Assembly (NCBI GenBank): GCA_021793635.1
Contig: JAJYSI010000179.1
Coordinates: 1-6,983 of the forward strand
From: Bacteroidota bacterium
Lineage (GTDB): Bacteria; Bacteroidota; Ignavibacteria; Ignavibacteriales; Ignavibacteriaceae
DNA length: 6,983 bases
Direction: 5' to 3'
The position numbers and the translations under genes are program-made. Under the pieces are notes generated by a model. The model ran no database searches, was not told where the DNA came from, and saw only the letters and a program-made list of their open reading frames with translations. Positions 1 to 5,860 of this stretch are shown in pieces. Within the stretch, counting starts at the first letter, position 1, and every line of letters begins with the position of its first letter.

Positions 1-144
1 GATCTTGATGCGCCAATTACCTTTCATGATTTAACGAGAATCAAAGAGTCGTTTACAAGCATTTTGGTAGGGCAACGCCACCACAGGATACGTTACCCAA
101 AGCAAGATGAATTAGAAAAAAGCACTGACGAGAAACTGGAATAA
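1..144 (+). CDS. C-terminal end of a PgpH-like 7TM-HD phosphodiesterase (5' partial)
   Basis: Only the last 47 codons and the TAA stop (142-144) are inside the window, read in frame from base 1. The segment reads PITFHDLTRIKESFTSIL, followed by a HHRIRYP stretch and a charged tail. The pattern 'L-T-hydrophobic-D-L-x-x-I-(K/R)-E-(S/A)-F ... H-x-R-I-x-Y-P' is what I recall for the extreme C-terminus of 7TM-HD proteins of the PgpH/YqfF type, membrane phosphodiesterases that hydrolyse cyclic-di-AMP. None of the catalytic HD domain or the membrane helices is visible, so the enzymatic assignment rests on this tail alone. The stop overlaps the ATG of the next gene by one base (TAATG), which suggests that the two are translated together. 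Another HD-domain protein sharing this tail cannot be excluded. Confidence 0.62.
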   Translation, partial: DLDAPITFHDLTRIKESFTSILVGQRHHRIRYPKQDELEKSTDEKLE

Positions 145-1034
145 TGGAAATATTTTTAAAAGAATATTTATCTCTTATAAGATTAGAAAAGAATCTTTCC
201 GAAAATACAGTTTCATCTTATAAAAGCGATATAACTGCTTTCATCCGCTTCTTGGAAGAATTTGGCATTAACGATCCATCGCTTGTGTATTATAAACATT
301 TAGCTGCATTTTTCAAGGCGTTGAGCAATCTTGGGCTTTCAGTAAATTCGGCAGCACGATATTATTCATCAATAAAAGGATTCTTTCTTTTTCTATACAA
401 GAACAAATACATAAAAAATAACCCGGTCGAAAAACTTTCATCTCCAAAGCTAAAAAAAAGCCTCCCGTCGGTTCTTTCCATACAAGAAGTCGATTCAATT
501 TTGTCTATGCCCCAAGTTGATGAAAAGTTAGGATTAAGAGACAGGGCACTTTTGGAGTTATTATACGCTTGCGGAACAAGGGTTTCGGAATTAGCATATT
601 TAAAATTGTCAGATCTTTTTTTTAAGGAAGATGTGATAAGGGTTTTCGGCAAAGGCTCGAAAGAAAGGCTAATACCTATAGGCAGCAGCGCGGTTAACTG
701 GATTACAAAGTATTTGCATCAAAGTCGTCCTCTACTTGAAAAAAAAGCAAAAAGCGAAAATTATGTCTTCTTAAATAATCGCGGCACAAAGCTTTCAAGA
801 ATGGGAGTTTGGAAAATTGTGGAAAGATACTCTAAAGAAGCCGGGATAAACAAGAAAATTCATCCGCATACTTTTAGACATTCCTTCGCAACACATTTGT
901 TAGAAGGAGGGGCAGACCTTCGCGCTGTACAAGAGATGCTTGGTCATGTAGATATTTCAACAACGCAAATTTACACACACATTGACAGAGAATACATTAA
1001 ACAAGTTCACAAAGATTTTCACCCGAGAGGATAA
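144..1034 (+). CDS. xerD: Tyrosine recombinase XerD
   Basis: This is a site-specific tyrosine recombinase of 296 residues, close to the usual XerD length of about 298. In the XerCD system it would act with a partner at the chromosomal dif site to resolve chromosome dimers before division. Residues 1-85 form the SAM-like core-binding domain (SENTVSSYKSDI is typical), and residues from about 105 form the catalytic domain. All six catalytic positions are present with family spacing: R146 (in CGTRVSEL), K170 (in FGKGSKER), H242 and R245 (in HTFRHSFATHLL), H268 (in LGHVD) and the nucleophile Y277 (in TTQIYTH). The end, up to FHPRG, resembles XerD more than XerC, but no paralogue is visible to settle this. 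The ATG at 144 overlaps the upstream stop by one base, and there is only a weak GGA at 138-140 as a ribosome-binding site, so coupled translation is likely. Nothing suggests a mobile-element integrase. Confidence 0.93.
   Translation: MEIFLKEYLSLIRLEKNLSENTVSSYKSDITAFIRFLEEFGINDPSLVYYKHLAAFFKALSNLGLSVNSAARYYSSIKGFFLFLYKNKYIKNNPVEKLSSPKLKKSLPSVLSIQEVDSILSMPQVDEKLGLRDRALLELLYACGTRVSELAYLKLSDLFFKEDVIRVFGKGSKERLIPIGSSAVNWITKYLHQSRPLLEKKAKSENYVFLNNRGTKLSRMGVWKIVERYSKEAGINKKIHPHTFRHSFATHLLEGGADLRAVQEMLGHVDISTTQIYTHIDREYIKQVHKDFHPRG
1025..1031 (+). promoter_or_regulatory. Ribosome-binding site deciding the protease gene start
   Basis: GAGAGGA is a good Shine-Dalgarno match. It lies within the last codons of xerD and sits seven bases before the TTG at 1039. 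The spacing favours 1039 over the in-frame TTG at 982, which lies 53 bases inside xerD and has no comparable purine-rich stretch in front of it. Because the site lies just before the xerD stop (1032-1034), terminating ribosomes may help loading here. Confidence 0.6.
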
Positions 1035-1038
1035 ACAA

Positions 1039-1692
1039 TTGTCTGGAATACACGTTAGCGATAAATTAATTTCATTTTTAACATTTTTGCCAATCTTTTT
1101 TATTTCAATTTCGGTTCATGAATTTGCTCATGCTATTACGGCAAGTTTGTTTGGAGACGACACTGCAAAAAATCAAGGAAGGTTAACATTAAATCCATTT
1201 AAGCACGCGGATTTAATAGGCACTTATTTAATGCCCCTTGCTTCTTTTGCTTCAGGATTTGCGCTTATTGGCTGGGCAAAACCAGTGCCGGTAAAGAGAT
1301 CCAACTTTAAAGATCCTTACAAAGATGATGCAATAGTTTCATTTGCCGGTCCTGCTTCAAATTTTATTTTATCAATTTTATTTTTTATTGCTTTCGTAAC
1401 TGTTTTTAAGTCAGGTTACGGGCAGTCTAAATATTTATTAAACTTTCTTTGGTACGGCGTATTTCTAAATATATTTTTATTTGCTTTTAATTTAATTCCA
1501 GTACCTCCGCTTGACGGTTCATTTATTTTGTTCGATCTGTTCCCTAATAAATATACTGCGCAAATTTTGAGGTTAGGAATCTATGGTTCAATAATTTTGA
1601 TGTTCTTAATATACAGCCCTTTGTGGGGATATTTTATGAATTTCATAAACTTAATATTAAGTTTGTTATTGAAAATTGCAGGCCTTAGTTGA
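1039..1692 (+). CDS. Site-2 protease family (M50) membrane metalloprotease
   Basis: This is an integral membrane zinc metalloprotease of the site-2 protease family, which cuts substrates within or near the membrane; its substrate is unknown. With the TTG start at 1039 it has 217 residues, normal for the small PDZ-less members. The zinc motif HEFAH (H27, E28, H31) lies in the first membrane helix. The second motif, NLIPVPPLDG (151-160), supplies the third zinc ligand, D159. The family-typical GRLTLNP (47-53), GWAKPVPV (78-85) and AGPASN (103-108) are also intact, so it should be active. Hydrophobic helices lie at roughly 10-35, 59-80, 98-123, 133-155 and 176-215. The open frame extends upstream to a TTG at 982, overlapping xerD by 53 bases. 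I prefer 1039 because of its ribosome-binding site and because family members start shortly before the first helix. The TGA stop overlaps the next ATG by one base. Confidence 0.87.
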   Translation: MSGIHVSDKLISFLTFLPIFFISISVHEFAHAITASLFGDDTAKNQGRLTLNPFKHADLIGTYLMPLASFASGFALIGWAKPVPVKRSNFKDPYKDDAIVSFAGPASNFILSILFFIAFVTVFKSGYGQSKYLLNFLWYGVFLNIFLFAFNLIPVPPLDGSFILFDLFPNKYTAQILRLGIYGSIILMFLIYSPLWGYFMNFINLILSLLLKIAGLS

Positions 1693-2741
1693 TGTTTAAG
1701 CTTAGATATTTATTATTCATCTCAATTGTTTTTTATGTTTCAATATTTTTCGGCTGTAATGAAAAGAGAAATGACGGTAACGCGCAAAGTAGCTTAAGAA
1801 AGAACGAGAAAAAATCCCCCGGAAGCTCAGGATATTTTTACTTTGTGGGAATAATTAATGAAAAGCCAGGATTATACAAATATAATTTTTCTTCGAAAAA
1901 GTCTGCAAAATTCTGGTTTAATAAATATGAAAATGTCCTTCAACTTTCATATTCACCGGATAAAAATTTCGCATTCTTCATAACCGCTGAAAATATAAGC
2001 AAGTTAGGAATTTTTTCATATCTCACGAATGTTAGGCTTTATCTTTTAAATGCAAAATCTTCGGAGGTTTTTTTCTTAAAGAATATCGGCAGCGGGTTTC
2101 AGGTTTTCACTTCGTGGGAAACAAAGAATGCCTTTAAAATTATTCTTAATTCACCCGATAAAGGTAATGTGACTTACGTAAATCAAACTACCGGATATTT
2201 TAACACCTACGGAAAAGAATTAATGGAGCAAACCAAAACATACGATATCACTAAGGACGGCTACCCGAATCCTCCTAAAACTAAAGGCGATAATATTTCG
2301 CCGAACGATAAATATAAAATATTTTCTGTCGATTCTATATCTACTTCGATCTTTTTGCAGATAATTTCTTCGGGAAAAAATATTTTAATAACATCAGTGA
2401 ATCAGGATTTGAAGCAAACAAGCTGGACGGACGATGGAAAGTTTGTGGTCTTTTCTACTGCGAATATTTCAACTGAAAATTTGGCTAATAACCCGGGAAG
2501 CGGAATATCGGGCATTTTTATTTATTCGATAAGAGAAAACAAAATTATCCACCAATGGAATGTCAGCGGAGTAGGAAATTTTTTACTTATAAATGATTTT
2601 TTGATTTTTGACAATGGATTTGGGAATACTTCTTCCATAGAAATCTTCGAGATTAGATCACTAAAGAACTTCAATACTATAAAAATTAAAGGAGGATGCG
2701 GCTTGCAAGGTGTTACACAAACTCCGGGTTACAACGCTTAA
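1692..2741 (+). CDS. Probable lipoprotein with beta-propeller-like repeats, function unknown
   Basis: I do not recognise a specific family. The 349-residue protein begins with a basic residue pair and a hydrophobic stretch (4-20) ending in FFGC. C22 would be the lipidated cysteine, although F at -3 is not the usual L/V/I, so lipidation is likely but not certain. A low-complexity polar linker (about 23-46) follows, as in many surface or periplasmic lipoproteins. The rest is rich in beta-strand patterns with recurring blade-like units: a YSPDKNFAFF segment at 87-96, SPNDKYKIFS around 203-212 and SWTDDGKFVVFS around 244-255. Each is followed by hydrophobic strands, reminiscent of TolB/PD40-like propellers, so a binding or scaffolding role outside the cytoplasm is plausible. 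The ATG at 1692 overlaps the protease stop (TGATG); an adjacent in-frame TTG at 1689 is the alternative start. The gene ends in TAATG, overlapping the exporter start. Its position between a membrane protease and an exporter hints at envelope work, but that is inference. Confidence 0.72.
   Translation: MFKLRYLLFISIVFYVSIFFGCNEKRNDGNAQSSLRKNEKKSPGSSGYFYFVGIINEKPGLYKYNFSSKKSAKFWFNKYENVLQLSYSPDKNFAFFITAENISKLGIFSYLTNVRLYLLNAKSSEVFFLKNIGSGFQVFTSWETKNAFKIILNSPDKGNVTYVNQTTGYFNTYGKELMEQTKTYDITKDGYPNPPKTKGDNISPNDKYKIFSVDSISTSIFLQIISSGKNILITSVNQDLKQTSWTDDGKFVVFSTANISTENLANNPGSGISGIFIYSIRENKIIHQWNVSGVGNFLLINDFLIFDNGFGNTSSIEIFEIRSLKNFNTIKIKGGCGLQGVTQTPGYNA
2688..2741 (+). promoter_or_regulatory. Strong internal Shine-Dalgarno with 12-codon mini-ORF leading to the exporter start
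   Basis: AAAGGAGG at 2688-2695 is the best ribosome-binding sequence I saw in the window. It lies inside the lipoprotein gene, seven bases before a TTG (2703-2705) in the lipoprotein frame. Translation from that TTG would run 12 codons and stop at the TAA of 2739-2741, whose last base is the first base of the exporter ATG. The exporter start itself has no clear ribosome-binding site. A plausible reading is that ribosomes load here, terminate at TAATG and restart on the exporter gene, raising its expression independently of full lipoprotein translation. The sequence elements are seen; the mechanism is inferred. The purine run also encodes Lys-Gly-Gly of the lipoprotein, so it could be coincidental. 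Confidence 0.35.
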
Positions 2742-4597
2742 TGAAAACATATTTTAGGATATTGTCTTTTGTAAAACCTTACTGGAAGCACCTGGTAATC
2801 TCGGTCATCTGTACAATTCTTTTCGCAATTTTAAATGCGCTTTCCGTTTACTTAACTATTCCCCTTCTTGATACATTATTCCAGCAATCAGGAACGCAAG
2901 AATCAATACAACAGCCTGCCGCTTTAGAAAATGCATCAAGCCTTCTTCCCAATTGGGTTCTAAAAATAGAACACGATGTAACGACAACCTTTAACGGCTT
3001 TGTATTCAGCGGCAACAAAATTGATGCACTTTTCAGAATATGCTTACTCGTTGTATTTACATTTTTATTCAAAAATATTTTCGGCTATCTCCAGGCGTAT
3101 TTTCTTTCTTATGTAGAACAAGGGACGATGAAAGACATACGCGACAAAGCATATATGCACCTTCATCAACTTCCTATGAGTTATTTCAAACAGGAACGGA
3201 TTGGAAATTTAATCTCCAGGATTACAAACGATGTTACCGTTGTTCAGAACAGTATTTCTGCCGCATTTCTTAATTTAATTAGAGAACCGTTAACCATAAT
3301 TGTCCTGGTCGGAATAGCTCTCAGTATTAGCTGGCAGCTTACATTGCTTTCCTTTGTTGTCCTTCCTTTTTCAATGCTGATAATTGCAGGAATAGGATTA
3401 AAACTTAGAAAGTACAGTACAATTGTACAGGCTAAAATGGCTGATATAACGAGCATTCTTCAAGAAACTATTTCAGGAGTTAAAATAGTTAAAGCGTTCG
3501 GAATGGAAGACTATGAGAACAAAAAATTTACCACTGAAACAAAGAATTTTTTCAAGACAATGTTAAAAATTTATAGAATCAGAAATGCTTCTTCTCCCCT
3601 TACTGAATTTTTAAGCGTAACAGTAGGCGCAGTAATTATTTATTACGGCGGTGTTCTTGTTCTTCAAAGCAACACATTAAAGGCAAGTGAATTTTTTGGA
3701 TTTCTTTTCGCCATATTCCAGCTAATGCCGCCGATTAAGGAATTGAGCACTGTTAATAACCGCATTCAGGAATCAAGCGCAGCAGGCGATAGAATTTTTG
3801 AAATAATTGACACAGAACCTTCAATCAAAGATAAGCCGGAGGCAATTGAATTAACTGAATTTAAAGATTCGGTAGCATTTGATCACCTCTCTTTTCATTA
3901 TGAAGATTCAACTGATTTGGTTTTAAACGATTTGAATTTTTCCGTTAAGCGAGGTGAAATTATTGCACTTGTAGGTCCGAGCGGTGGCGGTAAATCTACC
4001 CTTGTTGATTTAATCCCAAGATTTTTTGACCCAACCTCTGGAAGAATTTTGATTGACGGTATTGACATTAAAGATGTGAAACTTAAAAGCCTTCGTCAAT
4101 TACTAGGAATTGTAACTCAAGAAACATTCTTATTTAACGAAAGTATTAAAAGTAACATTGCTTATGGACTAGGCAATTACCCAATGGAAAGAATAATTGA
4201 AGCGGCAAAAACCGCAAACGCCCACAACTTTATAATGGAAATGCCGGATAGTTATGAGACAGTTATAGGTGAAAGGGGTTTGAAAATTTCCGGTGGACAA
4301 CGCCAGAGGCTTTCAATTGCGAGAGCTTTGTTGAAAAACCCGGAGATTATGATTTTTGATGAAGCAACTTCCGCACTTGATAACGAATCCGAGTTACTTG
4401 TTCAAGAAGCAATTGAAAGATTAATGGTTAACCGCACTACTTTTGTTATCGCTCACCGGTTAAGTACTATTAGAAATGCAACAAAAATTTTAGTGTTAGA
4501 TAAAGGTTCTATTATTCAAACAGGGACTCACGACGAATTAATTGGAGATACCGGTGGACTATACAGGAAATTTTATGAGATGCAGTTTAGAGATTAA
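2741..4597 (+). CDS. MsbA-like type I ABC exporter (fused permease and ATPase)
   Basis: This is a half-transporter of 618 residues that would work as a homodimer in the inner membrane, flipping or exporting a lipid or hydrophobic substrate at the cost of ATP. The MsbA/lipid-A-flippase subgroup is the nearest in style. The membrane domain spans about 1-340, with six helices at roughly 18-45, 97-123, 180-198, 200-222, 290-310 and 316-335. The ATPase follows: A-loop Y387, Walker A GPSGGGKST (412-420), Q-loop Q460, signature ISGGQ (516-520, I for the usual L), Walker B IMIFDE (536-541), D-loop SALD (544-547) and H-loop H572. All key residues are intact. The loop between helices 1 and 2 (about 46-96, Q/A/S-rich) is longer than in E. 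coli MsbA, which has 582 residues in total. I chose ATG 2741 because the protein then opens like its family; ATG 2696 touches a GGAGG with no spacing and adds 15 residues out of style. The substrate is not shown by the sequence. The adjacent O-antigen ligase supports a glycolipid. Confidence 0.88.
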   Translation: MKTYFRILSFVKPYWKHLVISVICTILFAILNALSVYLTIPLLDTLFQQSGTQESIQQPAALENASSLLPNWVLKIEHDVTTTFNGFVFSGNKIDALFRICLLVVFTFLFKNIFGYLQAYFLSYVEQGTMKDIRDKAYMHLHQLPMSYFKQERIGNLISRITNDVTVVQNSISAAFLNLIREPLTIIVLVGIALSISWQLTLLSFVVLPFSMLIIAGIGLKLRKYSTIVQAKMADITSILQETISGVKIVKAFGMEDYENKKFTTETKNFFKTMLKIYRIRNASSPLTEFLSVTVGAVIIYYGGVLVLQSNTLKASEFFGFLFAIFQLMPPIKELSTVNNRIQESSAAGDRIFEIIDTEPSIKDKPEAIELTEFKDSVAFDHLSFHYEDSTDLVLNDLNFSVKRGEIIALVGPSGGGKSTLVDLIPRFFDPTSGRILIDGIDIKDVKLKSLRQLLGIVTQETFLFNESIKSNIAYGLGNYPMERIIEAAKTANAHNFIMEMPDSYETVIGERGLKISGGQRQRLSIARALLKNPEIMIFDEATSALDNESELLVQEAIERLMVNRTTFVIAHRLSTIRNATKILVLDKGSIIQTGTHDELIGDTGGLYRKFYEMQFRD

Positions 4598-4612
4598 CTA
4601 AAATTATTTATT

Positions 4613-5797
4613 ATGATTTCATCAAGGTTCAACCTAAATATTATTTTTTACCTTTTCATTGCCACCGTTTTTAGTATGATGGTTTCATTATTTCTGCTAC
4701 AATTATTTGCTGGTATTTTGTCTTTGTTTTGGTTATTTGAAAGCGGCAAAAACAAAAAAGAAGCGATAGATATTTTTACGTGGCTTATTATTGTTTTCGG
4801 AAGTGTCAGAATCCTTTCTATTATTTTTTCAGATTTCCCATCAGTCAGCTACCAAGCGTTTTACAAAGACGCACTTTTCTATCTTGCTTTCTTTTCAATG
4901 AGTTTCTACATAAAAGTATTGGACAAAGAAAGAATTAAAAAAATAATACTAGCATTTATTGCCGGCGCTGTGCTGGTTTCCATCATTGGGCTAATACAAT
5001 TTAACTTAAAGATTGTGGATAGGGCACAAGCTTTTTCATCGGGTTATGCAACTTACTCATCTTTCCTTTTGGCTGCGTTGGGATTGTTTGTAGTATCTTC
5101 ATCCCCGAATTCAGAAAAGAATGAAAAGCTCTTTTGGCTGCTGGGAATTTCATTTTTGCTCTCAGGGATTATCACATCGCAAGGGCGTACTAACATAGCT
5201 ATTGCCGGATTGGTTTTCATTGCAGGATTAGTTCTTAAAAAAATTAATTTGAAATCAGCGGTACTAATAATTATTGTGACTTCCGTAATTTCCCTTATTT
5301 CATTTTCAAATAATAGAAAAGAAATTACTGAAAGAGTAGAAAACCCGACTACGTTGTCGGATAGAAATATTATTATGAAAGGAGCCGAAGAATTAGCATT
5401 TACCCACCCCGTTTTAGGCTTCGGCCCAAGAACTTTCCACAATATTTTCCCATACAAAAATGAATTGGCAGACAAAGGCATAGGAAGCTGGCATAACGAT
5501 TTTGTTCAAGTCTATTTTGAAAGTGGATTGATTGGACTTTTATCTTTCCTTGCTATTATTGCTGCAGCAATTTATTATGGATTAAAAATTATTCGCAGCA
5601 AACAAAATAACGAAGAAGAGAAAAATTTTACTCTGGGAATTCTTCTTTCAGTTACAGCCTTAATACTTTCAGCAATTACAGCAGGATTTGTTGATTCGCC
5701 TGTACTATCAATTGAGTTTGCTTTTTTCTTATCTCTTTTTTCGTTAGTATTATTTTCAAACGACGGAAAGTTTTTTGGCAATAAAAGACTATCTTAG
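4613..5797 (+). CDS. O-antigen ligase family (Wzy_C/WaaL-type) membrane protein
   Basis: This is a polytopic inner-membrane protein of 394 residues in the O-antigen ligase/polymerase (Wzy_C) superfamily. Such proteins transfer or polymerise lipid-linked glycans on the periplasmic side of the membrane. About ten to twelve hydrophobic helices cover most of the length. The family landmarks are the GRTNIA segment with R192 after a helix, an SDRNIIMKGAEELAFTHPVLGFGP segment split around 249-272 (key residues R251, H265, G269, G271) before the large periplasmic loop, and SWHNDFVQ (292-299) with H294, the probable equivalent of the WaaL active-site histidine, followed by ESGLIGLL (303-310). Sequence alone cannot separate ligase from polymerase or from a protein O-glycosylation ligase; no TPR tail is present. 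The gene starts 15 bases after the exporter stop and has no evident ribosome-binding site. Close spacing suggests shared transcription and a joint role with the exporter in surface-glycan assembly. Confidence 0.82.
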   Translation: MISSRFNLNIIFYLFIATVFSMMVSLFLLQLFAGILSLFWLFESGKNKKEAIDIFTWLIIVFGSVRILSIIFSDFPSVSYQAFYKDALFYLAFFSMSFYIKVLDKERIKKIILAFIAGAVLVSIIGLIQFNLKIVDRAQAFSSGYATYSSFLLAALGLFVVSSSPNSEKNEKLFWLLGISFLLSGIITSQGRTNIAIAGLVFIAGLVLKKINLKSAVLIIIVTSVISLISFSNNRKEITERVENPTTLSDRNIIMKGAEELAFTHPVLGFGPRTFHNIFPYKNELADKGIGSWHNDFVQVYFESGLIGLLSFLAIIAAAIYYGLKIIRSKQNNEEEKNFTLGILLSVTALILSAITAGFVDSPVLSIEFAFFLSLFSLVLFSNDGKFFGNKRLS

Positions 5798-5805
5798 CTT
5801 ATAAT
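5775..5805 (+). promoter_or_regulatory. Candidate promoter for the GlmU-like gene
   Basis: TTGGCA (5775-5780) and a perfect TATAAT (5800-5805) are separated by 19 bases, slightly longer than the 17 usual for sigma-70-type promoters. The -10 element lies in the only sizeable intergenic gap, about 55 bases before the ATG at 5861; the -35 element lies inside the end of the ligase gene. A/T-rich DNA produces such matches by chance, and if the host uses a Bacteroidota-type primary sigma factor these motifs would not apply. Confidence 0.33.
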
Positions 5806-5860
5806 GTAACTGGGAAATTCATATTAATCTAAAATTTAATTTTGTTCAACAAGAGGAAAA
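5798..5860 (+). other. Intergenic leader before the GlmU-like gene
   Basis: This is the longest non-coding gap in the window, at 63 bases. It holds the possible -10 element, an A/T-rich run and the ribosome-binding site of the next gene. I found no stem-loop followed by a T-run that would terminate the upstream operon, so read-through from the ligase gene remains possible. Confidence 0.5.
5851..5857 (+). promoter_or_regulatory. Ribosome-binding site of the GlmU-like gene
   Basis: AAGAGGA lies just before the ATG at 5861; the GAGG core leaves four bases, which is on the short side but usable. The second in-frame ATG at 5909 has no purine-rich sequence in front of it, so this site decides the start at 5861 and implies a 23-residue extension before the nucleotidyltransferase core. 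Confidence 0.6.

Noticed and set aside
313..652. Overlapping - strand open frames inside xerD
   Set aside because: They are antisense to the well-supported recombinase domain and have no motif or ribosome-binding support.
144..1034. The tyrosine recombinase as a sign of an integrated mobile element
   Set aside because: The length, catalytic spacing and C-terminus fit XerD. It is embedded in a coupled housekeeping operon, and no tRNA, direct repeats or phage-like genes are nearby.
2696..2740. ATG 2696 as the exporter start, giving 15 more residues
   Set aside because: GGAGG touches the ATG with no spacing, and the extra residues do not look like an ABC exporter N-terminus. ATG 2741 opens in the usual family way.
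3040..3273. A + strand open frame of 77 codons within the exporter gene
   Set aside because: It is in a different frame from the conserved ABC membrane domain and is explained as a shadow.
5053..5481. A 142-codon open frame on the - strand
   Set aside because: It lies wholly inside the ligase gene, which has clear family motifs on the + strand. Its translation shows no recognisable motif, so it is a shadow frame.
5831..5844. A/T-rich run before the GlmU-like gene as a terminator or operator palindrome
   Set aside because: The two halves are not truly complementary and there is no G/C stem, so it is better explained by base composition.
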